Numbered from the stretch's first letter, positions 25,783 to 35,179 are shown. The stretch: DNA of 64,000 nt from Flavipsychrobacter sp. (GCA_041392855.1 JAWKLD010000001.1:1784001-1848000); one strand, 5' to 3'. Translations and numbers: made by a program. The notes: generated by a model not told the origin, from the letters alone.

Positions 25783-26043
25783 CTGCTAGAGTGTATTACA
25801 ACGTGGTCGTGTATCGATATGCCGATGGGAGGAAATGATACACTGAAAGAACATCAGCATATACTAATACTACCACTAATACATAAGGGTTCCTTGGTAG
25901 CTTCAAAGTTCATACTCTATTAGCAAAGTCAGTACGGGATTAATACCCCCCTGCTTTTTCATTTATTGACATATGTCAACGTTTGCTGCTAGGCGCCATT
26001 CTAGTTTTGCCCCCACATTAAACAACAAAAACAGTTTTATAAA

Positions 26044-26757
26044 ATGACAACCAACACTACATTTTCTGCAAAACAATATGGACGTATCGCAGGCTTGCTT
26101 TACCTCATCATTATCATCACGGGCTTGTTTAGCGAGCTCTTTGTACGCGGCACACTCATTGTACCCAACGATGCTGCAGCTACAGCACAAAACATCATGG
26201 CAGCTCCTATGCTCTACCGCATCGGCTTCTTGAGCGATTTTATCATGGTACTTTGCGATATTGGAGTGGCCATTATCTTCTACCAGCTCCTACGCCCTGT
26301 GAGCCATTTACTAGCCCTTACCGCTATGCTGCTACGCTTAGCACAAGCCATCATCATAGGCTACAACCTACTACACTACTTCTCAGTACTGCTGATACTA
26401 GACAGCACTAGTGCTACGGGGGCAGATGTGCAACAGCTATACACACAGGCTATGCTACAACTACAACTGCACCACTATGGGTACTTGATAAGTGGTATCT
26501 TCTTTGGGGTGTGCTGCCTACTACTGGGCTATCTCTTCTACCGTTCTGCTTACTTTACTAAAGTACTGGGCATCATGATATCCCTAGCGGGTGTGGGTTA
26601 CTTGGTCGATTGTTTCACCAACTTTTTGGCACCAAGCTATGCTGATCTTTCCGAAATATTATTGCTCTTCACCGCAGTAATTACCGAACTAACACTATGC
26701 CTATGGCTAATTATAAAAGGGGCTAAAACCATAGCCCCTTCCCAACTGCATGACTAA
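26044..26757 (+). CDS. DUF4386 family membrane protein
   Basis: 237 residues with six hydrophobic segments and the DUF4386 opening 'YGRIAGLLYLIIIITGLFSELFVRG' followed by 'NIMAAPMLYRIGFLSDFIMVLCDIGVAIIFYQLL'. Inner-membrane protein of unknown function, widespread in Bacteroidota. Stands alone; the following gene has its own start 72 bp on. Confidence 0.88.
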   Translation: MTTNTTFSAKQYGRIAGLLYLIIIITGLFSELFVRGTLIVPNDAAATAQNIMAAPMLYRIGFLSDFIMVLCDIGVAIIFYQLLRPVSHLLALTAMLLRLAQAIIIGYNLLHYFSVLLILDSTSATGADVQQLYTQAMLQLQLHHYGYLISGIFFGVCCLLLGYLFYRSAYFTKVLGIMISLAGVGYLVDCFTNFLAPSYADLSEILLLFTAVITELTLCLWLIIKGAKTIAPSQLHD

Positions 26758-26829
26758 CAACAACATATAATTTTATTTTTTTATGTGTTTGCAATTTGTT
26801 ATATTAGAATAAATCAAAATGCATCAGTC

Positions 26830-27753
26830 ATGAAAAAACTACTACTGTTTTTCGTTGCTGTGCTACTTGTTTCTACTGCAATAGCGCAGACAACTTATCA
26901 CTACGACTTTTTCCATAATCTCAAAGAGACGGAAAGCGTAGGCGGAGACCTCACTGCTTCTTGCCCCGGAACTTACACTACAGAAATGCTACCTGTTGGA
27001 ATCAACCGTGTCGTCTACAATTTTCCTAAGGCATGCGGACTAGTATTTGCCGATACCAAAGGGCTACTGGCCTCAGGCAGCTACACTATTGAGCTTTACT
27101 TTAGCCTGGATCAAATTGCTGGTTACAACAAGGTAATCGACTTTAAAGATCGTGCGTTTGACGATGGGCTATACAACTGGAATGGACACTTCAACCTATA
27201 CCCCAACTATACTACCGCAGGCTCTATCATGGCGGCTAATAAATTTCATTATCTGGCCATAACGCGTGATGCGGGTACTCAGCAAATGCGTTTCTATCAC
27301 GATGGCAACTCCATTGGCAGCTATGTTGACAAGACCAATGTGTATCTCTATGATGGCAACCAGAAGCTTACTTTTTTCCAAGACGACACCGTGTCTAAAA
27401 CCGAACACTCCAGTGGTAGCATAGCCATGCTGCGCATTACCGACCAGCCACTGGATCATACCTCTATCCAAAACAACTTTAGCAACCTTGCTGTATCCCT
27501 TAGCATTAAGAACACTCCACAGCAAGTGGCGGCTTCGGTATACCCTAACCCAACTACTCAATACATCAACATTACCAACAGGCAAGGACATAGCTATGCT
27601 ATTACCGACATGGTAGGCCGTAGCCTGAAGGAAGGCACTATTGCCCACCAAACCCAAGTGGTCAATACCAGCCAGCTGCCCACAGGCGTATATCTGCTAC
27701 AACTGTACGACAAGCGCGGCAATAAAGAGCATCATGTTATCAGAAAAGAATAA
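26830..27753 (+). CDS. Secreted LamG-like (concanavalin-fold) protein with T9SS tail
   Basis: 307 residues starting at MKKLLLFF, which gives a signal peptide ending 'STAIAQ'. Residues ~25-215 resemble a LamG/concanavalin A-like beta-sandwich ('YTIELYFSLDQIAGYNKVIDFKD', 'FHYLAITRDAGTQQMRFYHDG', 'SSGSIAMLRITDQPL'), which commonly binds glycans or proteins. The C-terminal sorting domain starts 'VYPNPTTQYINI' and ends 'LPTGVYLLQLYDKRGNKEHHVIRKE'. Exported by T9SS. Confidence 0.85.
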   Translation: MKKLLLFFVAVLLVSTAIAQTTYHYDFFHNLKETESVGGDLTASCPGTYTTEMLPVGINRVVYNFPKACGLVFADTKGLLASGSYTIELYFSLDQIAGYNKVIDFKDRAFDDGLYNWNGHFNLYPNYTTAGSIMAANKFHYLAITRDAGTQQMRFYHDGNSIGSYVDKTNVYLYDGNQKLTFFQDDTVSKTEHSSGSIAMLRITDQPLDHTSIQNNFSNLAVSLSIKNTPQQVAASVYPNPTTQYINITNRQGHSYAITDMVGRSLKEGTIAHQTQVVNTSQLPTGVYLLQLYDKRGNKEHHVIRKE

Positions 27754-27787
27754 AAAACTCAACCCTACACACTCCAGATAAAGAAAG

Positions 27788-27816
27788 GCCCCAATTATGT
27801 CCATAGTTGGGGCTTA
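27788..27816 (+). terminator. Terminator after the LamG gene
   Basis: GCCCCAA (27788-27794) pairs with TTGGGGC (27807-27813), followed by TTATTA. Weak T run. Confidence 0.6.
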
Positions 27817-27948
27817 TTACTGCCTATACTTATAATTAAATATTAGGTTCCATACACTCTTCATTAGAAGCTACTTGCGTAAGACAAATAAGGCGTCCCT
27901 AAAAAGAGACACCTATTATTCCATTGATAGGTTTTATACAATTATCTA

Positions 27949-28461
27949 TTATGGCACTAACACCACATCAAAAAGATAATAGCCATTAGGATTTCCTGGA
28001 TCCGACTGAACTGCATAAGTACCAGGCTGTATATGAATAGCACTATACCCCGCTCCAATTGCAAAAGACGAAGGCAAAGGCTGAGATGCACTTACCGACA
28101 GGTTTAAGGTTGTAGGCAAAGAAGTGTTCACTGCTTTTACTTTGTTGGCATCGGTTAATTCTAAATAAACAACACCAGGGTCTCCTGGTTGATACTCCTG
28201 CCCTAAACCACTTTCCTCAATATGGCATAAACAATTCAAACAACTAAGTGCACAAGTTACTTGGTTATTCATATCCACATTGCGAACACCGTGATGCAAC
28301 TTATGAGGGTAGGGATCGTTGTATCTTGCACTGGATGATATCGTAGCCTTAGCTTTAACATCACTATTGGCGCCTTCTTTTATACAAGAAGAAATAATAC
28401 CCATTGAAAAAAAACCTAAAAAGGAAAACAATACAATTTTTTTAGACACTGTGTTTAACAT
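27949..28461 (-). CDS. Lipoprotein of unknown function
   Basis: 170 residues with a lipoprotein signal (lipobox ISSC near residue 26). The mature part has a Cys/His patch 'QVTCALSCLNCLCHIEESG' (CxxxCxxCxCH spacing), then a beta-rich segment 'VVYLELTDANKVKAVNTSLPTTLNLSV ... GYYLFDVVLVP'. The patch could bind a metal. No family recognised; it is not a haem CxxCH motif. Confidence 0.75.
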   Translation of the reverse strand: MLNTVSKKIVLFSFLGFFSMGIISSCIKEGANSDVKAKATISSSARYNDPYPHKLHHGVRNVDMNNQVTCALSCLNCLCHIEESGLGQEYQPGDPGVVYLELTDANKVKAVNTSLPTTLNLSVSASQPLPSSFAIGAGYSAIHIQPGTYAVQSDPGNPNGYYLFDVVLVP

Positions 28462-28580
28462 AAAATAAATTCAAGGTGATGAAAAGCTAACGTGCATTTC
28501 TTTACGCCCTACTATTTTCTAAAGGTGTTCAGGTTATCCTTTGACACAAAGGAAGACCACTATAAACTTATTTACGATAA

Positions 28581-28679
28581 AGACTTTATCAATGCGAAAT
28601 ATTGAACAGTGAACGTGTATTTATAACCTTGTAGCGAGAAAACAGAAGTATGGAGTATTATATGATAAGAAAAGAATAA
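28581..28679 (+). pseudogene. Decayed 3' end of a T9SS-tail gene
   Basis: In one frame this reads 'RLYQCEILNSERVFITL', a TAG stop, then 'RENRSMEYYMIRKE' and TAA. The end parallels the tail of the LamG gene 1 kb upstream ('KEHHVIRKE'). Another stop precedes it. A good terminator follows 31 bp later, as expected after a real gene. Best read as a vestige of a deleted secreted-protein gene. Confidence 0.5.
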
Positions 28680-28709
28680 GCAGTAAACATTCTATTAAAA
28701 CCCTTGAGA

Positions 28710-28741
28710 AGCACCCTGTCAATACAAATAGGGTGCTTTTA
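28710..28741 (+). terminator. Terminator after the decayed T9SS-tail fragment
   Basis: GCACCCT/AGGGTGC stem, 12-base loop, then TTTTA. No intact plus-strand gene lies upstream; it presumably served the lost gene. Confidence 0.75.
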
Positions 28742-28820
28742 TATACACCAACAAACGCTCTACTATTCCTTATCGTCTTATACAGAAGAAAACATACCTA
28801 CTGAAAAAAAAAGCAGCTAT

Positions 28821-28994
28821 ATGAATAAAGGAGCCAAAACATTTGCGATCATATTACTGACACTCAATATTGTAGTGCTACTGGGGCAGCTTTGGCCTGA
28901 GGGAGCTCCTCCTTTTGCCCGCACGGTAAATATCATTTTTCTTACGGGTAGCCTTATCTTCTTTGTAGGAATGGTAGCCAAAAAGCAAAAATAG
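28821..28994 (+). CDS. Small two-helix membrane protein
   Basis: 57 residues from MNKGAKTF, the first plausible start. Two transmembrane segments, 'FAIILLTLNIVVLLGQLW' and 'TVNIIFLTGSLIFFVGMVA', joined by 'PEGAPPFAR', then a basic end 'KKQK'. The basic C-terminus suggests it is cytoplasmic. It precedes a 7TM protein gene and may share its transcript. Function unknown. Confidence 0.65.
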   Translation: MNKGAKTFAIILLTLNIVVLLGQLWPEGAPPFARTVNIIFLTGSLIFFVGMVAKKQK

Positions 28995-29089
28995 AGCGCA
29001 TAGCTTACCAACAACTATGACACACCTGTGACAGTTGAGCCTGCAATCCCTTTTGCTAAGGGTTAACTTTGCGCCCAAATACAAAAGAT

Positions 29090-29815
29090 ATGTCTCCGGT
29101 AAATTATATCCCGATAGCTACCACGCTATTTTCTATTTACTTCTTCATCATACTTTACAAGCATTGGAGTGTACAAAAAGGATATAGCTATATCTTCTGG
29201 TGGATGCTGGGCGTATTCTTCTACGGTGCAGGCACGGTAACAGAGAGCCTACACACACTAATGGGCTATAGTCCTGCCAACTTTAAGGCATGGTATATCT
29301 TCGGTGCCTTCTTAGGCGGTGCACCACTGGCACAGGGCACGGTACACTTGCTCATGAAGCACAGAACGGCTAAGGCGCTCTCCATTACCCTTACTATTGT
29401 TATTATCATATCCAGCATACTGGTGGTATTATCTCCACTAAAAGGCGGCCCACACCCCAAGCTGGATGGTAAAATACTGGAGTGGACCTTTATCCGCTAT
29501 ATCACACCATTCATCAATATCTACGCCTTTATATTTTTGGTAGGTGGTGCTATCTACTCTGCCATTATCTATGCGCAGAACAAAGATTTCAAACATCGCT
29601 TTTGGGGTAATGTACTCATTGCCATTGGTGGCTTTTTACCAGGCATCGGTGGCTCGTCAGCAAAGGCAGGCCATGTAGAGGTACTGTATGTTACGGAGTT
29701 CTTAGGGTTGTGCTTCATCTTCTGGGGCTACTACGTGATCAAAAACAGCAAGGAAGCTACCAAGCATATCAACCAAGCCGAAGAGCGCGACAAGGTAGAA
29801 ATGGCAACCAACTAA
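29090..29815 (+). CDS. Seven-helix integral membrane protein, unknown function
   Basis: 241 residues from MSPVNYIPIATT; an upstream in-frame TTG overlaps a -7 element (TAACTTTG, 29064-29071), so the ATG is preferred. About seven transmembrane helices, with the conserved-looking 'FWWMLGVFFYGAGTVTESLHTLMGYSPANFKAWYIFGAFLGGAPLAQGTVHLL' region in helices 2-3, and a charged cytoplasmic tail 'AEERDKVEMATN'. No transporter or receptor signature is recognised. Confidence 0.75.
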   Translation: MSPVNYIPIATTLFSIYFFIILYKHWSVQKGYSYIFWWMLGVFFYGAGTVTESLHTLMGYSPANFKAWYIFGAFLGGAPLAQGTVHLLMKHRTAKALSITLTIVIIISSILVVLSPLKGGPHPKLDGKILEWTFIRYITPFINIYAFIFLVGGAIYSAIIYAQNKDFKHRFWGNVLIAIGGFLPGIGGSSAKAGHVEVLYVTEFLGLCFIFWGYYVIKNSKEATKHINQAEERDKVEMATN

Positions 29816-29918
29816 GCAGCCATAGCTTAAACACCTACCTTACTGGTCTTATCATAGTTTTAACGATTATGGTCATACCTTTTCAGTTAGTACAGCTGTC
29901 TTTTTAGATAGCACATAT

Positions 29919-31244
29919 ATGCCTATGCCAAGATTCTACTACCTACTGCTATTACTACTCAGCCTTACCGCCTGCCGAGCTCAGCAGGGGCGCAATGTAC
30001 ACGACACCCACAGCAGGGAAGATTATGTGGCAGACCTGCACTTACTAGCAGACTCGCTTTGGGCCCATCATCCACAACCATTTGCCTTTATCTCCGAACC
30101 AGACTTTCGTCAACTAGTAGCCGAGAAAGAAGCTATGCTAACGGACAAAACAACAATAAGTGCTTTTGCATGGATATGCCGTTCTGTTACCGCAGCAGTA
30201 GGCTGTGGGCATACCGATGTTTTCTTCAAGCACAAAATGAACCTAAAACCGTCTATGTACTTCCCTATGATAGTAAGCTATGTAGACGAACACCTCTATG
30301 TGATAGACCCGCTGGAGAATAAGGACAACATAAAAGCAGGCACAGAATTGCTATCTATCAATGGCGTATCGGTACTAACCTTGCGCGATCAACTGCGCCA
30401 ACACATCCCTGCTGATGGCTATAATGTAAACATGACCGATTGGTTTATCCATAACGAGTTTTATAGCCTGTGCGCTTATCAACTGCAATTCCCCAAGCAA
30501 TACACTGTTGTAGCCAAAACGGAAGGCGGCACTCAAGAGATAGCTTTAACAGCTACGACCAAAGAGCCCAAACGCATCACTTATCTCAACAACTGTTTTA
30601 ATGGTTTGTGCTTCTCTGTGGATGAGGCAAAACAGCTGGCTACTATTACCATACGCAACTTTGTGTTCTACGATAAGGAGTTGCCCAAGTTCAAATCCTT
30701 TGTAGATAATTGCTTTGAACAGATAAAACAACAAGACATACAACATGTGGTGCTAGACCTTCGTGACAATAGAGGCGGAGACCCATATTGCGCCGTTTAC
30801 TTATTACAGCATTTAAACGATGCCCCTTTTCAATATTACCAGTCGGGCACATCAATGTTTTATAAAGACCTGCAAGAAAAGCTACAGCCATTGCCCAACA
30901 AGTTTTCGGGAGACTTGTATGTGCTCACCAATGGGGGTTGCTTCTCTACCACAGGGCATCTCTGTGCATTGATGCAGGAGCACAACATAGGCCTATTTGT
31001 AGGGCAAGAAACGGGAGCAACCTATACCTGCAATGCCAACAACCAGAATATCTATTTGCCCCACACAGCGCTTTTTGCCAGTAGTGCTACACAAACTTTT
31101 GTTGCTAATACCAGAGCTACAGATAAAAGCAGAGGCATAGCTCCACACTATCCGGTAGCCTATACCCTGCAAGACCTACTGCATAATCGCGATGCAGCAA
31201 TGGAAACTGTTTTTTCTTTAATAGACAACAAGACGACAGACTAG
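29919..31244 (+). CDS. S41 family peptidase lipoprotein (C-terminal processing protease-like)
   Basis: 441 residues with a lipoprotein signal (hydrophobic core, 'LTAC'); translation may start at the ATG two codons later. A helical N-terminal region is followed by a PDZ-like stretch ('AGTELLSINGVSVLTLRDQL') and the S41 tail-specific protease fold: 'HVVLDLRDNRGGDPYCAVYLL' and the nucleophile Ser in 'LTNGGCFSTTGHLCAL', then 'VGQETGAT'. It would cleave peptides or unfolded proteins in the periplasm or outer membrane. Substrate unknown. Confidence 0.85.
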   Translation: MPMPRFYYLLLLLLSLTACRAQQGRNVHDTHSREDYVADLHLLADSLWAHHPQPFAFISEPDFRQLVAEKEAMLTDKTTISAFAWICRSVTAAVGCGHTDVFFKHKMNLKPSMYFPMIVSYVDEHLYVIDPLENKDNIKAGTELLSINGVSVLTLRDQLRQHIPADGYNVNMTDWFIHNEFYSLCAYQLQFPKQYTVVAKTEGGTQEIALTATTKEPKRITYLNNCFNGLCFSVDEAKQLATITIRNFVFYDKELPKFKSFVDNCFEQIKQQDIQHVVLDLRDNRGGDPYCAVYLLQHLNDAPFQYYQSGTSMFYKDLQEKLQPLPNKFSGDLYVLTNGGCFSTTGHLCALMQEHNIGLFVGQETGATYTCNANNQNIYLPHTALFASSATQTFVANTRATDKSRGIAPHYPVAYTLQDLLHNRDAAMETVFSLIDNKTTD

Positions 31245-31267
31245 CTCTTTGCGATATCAATATGAGG

Positions 31268-31777
31268 TTATTGGCTAGCATTAACTGCCAACGATGCATT
31301 CATCATTTGCTCTGTAAGATAATAGGTATGATATACCAGCTTACCGTTACTAAGCTTAACTAATTGAGGGGAGGGTGCTTGGCTAATACTTTTCAGGTCT
31401 TCCTCCTTACAATCTTCCTTAAACAAAAAATAAATCTTATTCACACATTTGATCCCTTCCTTATGCCTTGCCCTTGTAGATAATAGATACTGATATGCCT
31501 TCTCCATAATAACGATGGCATTTACTTCAGCACTTTCGGTATTAGTGGTAGAAAAATAGTCGCACAACTTATCAAAACAGCTATAACAATTCCTATCCGT
31601 AATAATAACATAATTAGCACTACGACTGGGAGTATCTCCATCGATACTATACAACCTGTCTAAAATTCGACTGGAAATATTGCTAGCATCAGGGGCTTGA
31701 GCTTTAGCACATACTACAGATAGTAAGCTTGCTACTAAAAAAGCTATTGCTCTATTTTGTACTTTAGGATAGACCAT
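31268..31777 (-). CDS. Secreted thioredoxin-like protein
   Basis: 169 residues, signal peptide ending 'VCAKAQ'. 'NYVIITDRNCYSCFDKLCDYF' places a CxxC-type motif after a beta strand, as in thioredoxin folds, and 'LVKLSNGKLVYHTYYL' resembles the C-terminal strands of periplasmic redox proteins. The gene starts inside the 3' end of the upstream propeller gene (34-bp overlap), so the two are translationally coupled. A redox or peptide-handling role beside the propeller proteins is an inference. Confidence 0.7.
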   Translation of the reverse strand: MVYPKVQNRAIAFLVASLLSVVCAKAQAPDASNISSRILDRLYSIDGDTPSRSANYVIITDRNCYSCFDKLCDYFSTTNTESAEVNAIVIMEKAYQYLLSTRARHKEGIKCVNKIYFLFKEDCKEEDLKSISQAPSPQLVKLSNGKLVYHTYYLTEQMMNASLAVNASQ

Positions 31778-32973
31778 ACGTAGCCATTTTGGGCTGTTTT
31801 CTTAAAAATATTTTCGGTAACATCATTTACGCTACCTTGTAAAAAGAGAGAGTAATTATACAAACTTCCCGTATAAATAAAGCCATCTTGAAAATATGGG
31901 AAATAGTTTTTTTCTCTATTTATATCTACGGGAAATAACTCTTCAGGTTTAGTGATATATGGAGAAACAGAATAGTTCCATTTCTTAATTTCTTTTATAA
32001 TATTGCCATGGGTGTCTACCACAAAAAAGTCTTTATACTTATTATCATACTCGTAATTAGAGACTGACACGCCTATATAGTCTTTATTATAAGGGAATAT
32101 CCTCTCGATGTAGGTAAACGACTTTGACAGTGTATCTATCAATGAATAGGTCTTACTTTTAATACCTGCCAACTGTGGTTCTTTTTCACTATTACCGCTT
32201 AATACTTGCTGGCGATAAGCTACAGCGCTAGAATCCAGATATTGCTCAAAACCAATATTCTGCTCTCTTGTTTTATCATCAAACAAGCTCATGGTTTTGG
32301 AACCAACCAGCTTTAGCGATTTATCAAATTCAAACAAAACTCCTGATAAAGGACTAACGGCATATATCTTATCGTTGGCAACTGTTACCCAGCTACGGCT
32401 TACCTGGGCCATACTCACACCAGGGAAAGGGAAATACTCCTTTTTAATAAATTCATTAGTGTTTACGTTGAGCAAATTCAAATACAAACCAGCCGCCCTT
32501 GTTTTGGGGTGAAAGTTGTACACTATGTAAAGGAGTGCAACAGAATCACTTAAAAAACTACAATTCCTAAACACAGGAGCACCTTCCCTAACAGGGCTAA
32601 TGCCTTTATACAGAGGCGCTCTATGCTTATCCAGTGCTATAGATAAATAGCTATTGTAATCGGTGATCAGTAAATTATTTGCACTAAAGCTGATATCAAT
32701 GAAGCGAAATGAACGCGGCAACCCAGCAATGGTATCTTTATAAAAACTCATTCCCGAGCTTAACCTATATCCTGTAATTACAATTTTTCTATCAGCAATT
32801 TTACGGCCATGAAATAATGTATCGCCTACAATAGCATAAGCCATATTGGTTACATCTTCAGACGCAGGTATGGTGTCATTTGTAACTACCTCATCTACAA
32901 TTTTATATTGTGCCTGTACCGTCCCTATCGTTAGGAATACTCCTGCTAGTATCAATGTTATTAATTTCAGCAT
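31744..32973 (-). CDS. Secreted beta-propeller-like protein (paralogue B)
   Basis: 409 residues with a signal peptide (GVFLTIGTVQAQ). Repeated four-strand patterns such as 'LLYIVYNFHPKTRAAGLYLNLLNVNTNEF', 'SWVTVANDKIYAVSPLSGVLFEFDKSLKLVGSK' and 'DYIGVSVSNYEYDNKYKDFFVVDTHGNIIKE' resemble six-bladed (BF3164-like) propellers. The gene immediately upstream (3 bp away) is a paralogue with the same motifs. Probably a periplasmic scaffold or binding protein. Confidence 0.75.
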   Translation of the reverse strand: MLKLITLILAGVFLTIGTVQAQYKIVDEVVTNDTIPASEDVTNMAYAIVGDTLFHGRKIADRKIVITGYRLSSGMSFYKDTIAGLPRSFRFIDISFSANNLLITDYNSYLSIALDKHRAPLYKGISPVREGAPVFRNCSFLSDSVALLYIVYNFHPKTRAAGLYLNLLNVNTNEFIKKEYFPFPGVSMAQVSRSWVTVANDKIYAVSPLSGVLFEFDKSLKLVGSKTMSLFDDKTREQNIGFEQYLDSSAVAYRQQVLSGNSEKEPQLAGIKSKTYSLIDTLSKSFTYIERIFPYNKDYIGVSVSNYEYDNKYKDFFVVDTHGNIIKEIKKWNYSVSPYITKPEELFPVDINREKNYFPYFQDGFIYTGSLYNYSLFLQGSVNDVTENIFKKTAQNGYVWSILKYKIEQ

Positions 32974-32976
32974 AGT

Positions 32977-34209
32977 TTATTTCCTTTTGTACTTCAATAT
33001 GGTCACTTGATAATCGTTCTCATTTATATCTTTCAATATGCGCATTGATATCTCGTCACTAGAGCTGGGAGTAATCGTTTTGGTATAAAACAGCGTGCAA
33101 CTGTATATATTTCGTTTATGAAAAAATGGGGCATACACAGGACTAGAATTAATGCTTATAGGATAGTAATCATTATGGCTTGAGACCTTATCCTGCCGCC
33201 AAGACAACCAATCTGTATTTTTCGAAACCAGCTTATCTCTCTTCACATCATATACATAAACATCTCGATAATGCTTGCTCGTTTTAGGATTTGAAATTGA
33301 AATACCGATAACAGAATTATCAATAGGGAATATTTTTTCTATAAACATTTCCTTGCTCCTCACATCATTAATAACTGTGCCTATAAAATCTTTTGTATAT
33401 ATGGGAGACTCCAATTTTATTTTGTTCCTCAACATATAGGTTTCAGCGCTATGAAGCGAGTCATATGTTTTCTCCAGCACATCATTCCTTAAAAAATCTT
33501 GTTTATTTAGCTTCAGCTCTTTTACCGAAACAAAGTTCAGGTTAAAATCATAAGCATATAATTTACCTGTAAGAGGCGTCACATACAATATTTTGTCTCC
33601 CGATACCGTAAGCCACCTCTTATTCATATGTGATAATATGATCGAAGGGAAATCGATCAAACGCGTTTTTTCTACTTTTTGTGTATTGACATTAAAGAGG
33701 GTAAGATGTAACCCTGAGTTGCCATCGTTAGGATGAAAATTATATATCCTGTATAGCAAGACCAAACTATCATTTAGCTTTTCTGCATGCTTATAGTTCA
33801 GCGCTCCTTGCTTTTCTTTCAGCTCATTAAAGTTTGAATAAGTACTCTTACGATCCTTTACCAGTACATACTCATCAGCACTAGTTAGTAAAATATAGTT
33901 ATCATCGATCAAGATATCTCCGATACTAAAATATTCCTCTGAAACTTTTACCGTATCTCTACTATCCAGCATCCCGGTTTTAGCGTTGATCTTGTAGATA
34001 TTAATAAAAGCGGACTTTTCTTTCTTCTCCTTTACAAATACATACAGCCAGTTTTGCCAGTATTTATAAGCGACATTAAACAGGTCTACATCCTTACTTA
34101 TTTTGACATTAGTAGGGGTAGCCTCTCTCAGCTCATAATTTTTATTATCGGCATGGGCCAAAGCACTATAGCCCAAGAGTACGATCAGTAAATAGAAAAA
34201 CTTATTCAT
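32977..34209 (-). CDS. Secreted beta-propeller-like protein (paralogue A)
   Basis: 410 residues with a signal peptide ending 'SALAHA'. It aligns with its downstream neighbour: 'LLYRIYNFHPNDGNSGLHLTLFNVNTQKVEK', 'RWLTVSGDKILYVTPLTGKLYAYDFNLNFVSVKELKL', 'SVIGISISNPKTSKHYRDVYVYDVKRDKL' and the ending 'VTILKYKRK'. Product of a tandem duplication; probably a propeller. Part of a five-gene operon with two small secreted proteins upstream and a thioredoxin-like protein downstream. Confidence 0.75.
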   Translation of the reverse strand: MNKFFYLLIVLLGYSALAHADNKNYELREATPTNVKISKDVDLFNVAYKYWQNWLYVFVKEKKEKSAFINIYKINAKTGMLDSRDTVKVSEEYFSIGDILIDDNYILLTSADEYVLVKDRKSTYSNFNELKEKQGALNYKHAEKLNDSLVLLYRIYNFHPNDGNSGLHLTLFNVNTQKVEKTRLIDFPSIILSHMNKRWLTVSGDKILYVTPLTGKLYAYDFNLNFVSVKELKLNKQDFLRNDVLEKTYDSLHSAETYMLRNKIKLESPIYTKDFIGTVINDVRSKEMFIEKIFPIDNSVIGISISNPKTSKHYRDVYVYDVKRDKLVSKNTDWLSWRQDKVSSHNDYYPISINSSPVYAPFFHKRNIYSCTLFYTKTITPSSSDEISMRILKDINENDYQVTILKYKRK

Positions 34210-34259
34210 AAAATTAATTTTGATGCGTGACTTCGTCGGTCACGCACCAATAGGTATTA

Positions 34260-34664
34260 TTATAAACCATCACACATTGTGAGGGTATATTCATGTATAT
34301 CTACAGCTGTCCAAGTATAAGAACCTACGCCACCATCCCCATTAACGGTACCAGACAAAATTCCTGATGCTATTTGCATCTGCACGGTTTCTTCTATCTG
34401 CTCCGCATTTTGAGGCACACCATCTATAATGATAGGCGCTATGGTCCCATCTTTAAACTGGCATACCTTATCTCCAGGATAATCACATTTTAAATAGGTA
34501 AAATTACTCTCGGTCAATACATTCTCGTCAACATCTCTATACTTCATACTTCCATCTGACTGAGGTGTACCTCTATTAGTTCTATCTACTTGTTTACACC
34601 CTGCGTAAGCATCTTGTACGTTAATACATAAACATGCAAACACAAGCAATGTTATTACTTTCAT
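34260..34664 (-). CDS. Small secreted protein in the propeller operon
   Basis: 134 residues with a signal peptide (CLCINVQDAYAG). Cys at the start of the mature part and in 'LKCDYPGDKVCQF'. It shares layout with its upstream neighbour: an 'EQIEETVQMQIASGILSGTVNGDGG' segment matches 'EEVVQQQVSAEIASGNTSGQTFLDGS' there. A peptide-like secreted factor whose partner may be the propellers. The arrangement recalls NVEALA peptide/propeller neighbourhoods in Bacteroides, but no sequence match is claimed. Confidence 0.65.
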   Translation of the reverse strand: MKVITLLVFACLCINVQDAYAGCKQVDRTNRGTPQSDGSMKYRDVDENVLTESNFTYLKCDYPGDKVCQFKDGTIAPIIIDGVPQNAEQIEETVQMQIASGILSGTVNGDGGVGSYTWTAVDIHEYTLTMCDGL

Positions 34665-34708
34665 GTTGTTGTTTTTAGGTGAGTGTATTATTTACATTTC
34701 GAATTCAA

Positions 34709-35179
34709 CTAGTCGTCTTCTCTATCGAAGACAATGATCTTTGTGCAGGTGCCACCATTTTCGGAAGGAGAAGATTCCCATATAACACAAGGGGTCGTGG
34801 CAGTTGTTGCATCAAAAGTACTTACGGTTTCAATACCGGAGGAGCCGTCCAAAAATGTTTGACCTGAAGTGTTGCCTGAGGCAATTTCAGCACTTACTTG
34901 CTGTTGTACCACTTCTTCGTCGTCATAATTTTCTTTGGCAATTTTACCAGGGTCTTTACATGTATTGGGCCCAGGGTTTTTGCAGAGCAGTACGCGTGTT
35001 GTTACTCTATCTCCAAGAGCTGTTGTGACCGTACCTTGATTAAAGGCATCTATTGTGTAGTACCCATTAGGGCCTTCGTCACACATTTCAGTAGAAAGAA
35101 CGGTGTAATTCTCAGCAAAACTGGTTTTTGTTGTAGTTAGAGACAATAGGATCGCCCCTATAAAAACAAGCTTTTTCAT
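34709..35179 (-). CDS. Small secreted protein, first gene of the propeller operon
   Basis: 156 residues with a signal peptide (TTTKTSFAE). The mature part has Cys in 'STEMCDEGPNG', 'VLLCKNPGPNTCKDPG' and 'TTPCVIW', and the 'EEVVQQQVSAEIASGNTSG' segment shared with the next gene. It is the first gene after a palindrome-type promoter at 35271-35314 and likely leads the five-gene transcript to 31268. Function unknown. Confidence 0.65.
   Translation of the reverse strand: MKKLVFIGAILLSLTTTKTSFAENYTVLSTEMCDEGPNGYYTIDAFNQGTVTTALGDRVTTRVLLCKNPGPNTCKDPGKIAKENYDDEEVVQQQVSAEIASGNTSGQTFLDGSSGIETVSTFDATTATTPCVIWESSPSENGGTCTKIIVFDREDD

Noticed and set aside
25936..25949. GGGATTAATACCCC as another regulon palindrome
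   Set aside because: The core differs and no TAnnTTTA occurs 22-23 bp away before the DUF4386 gene.
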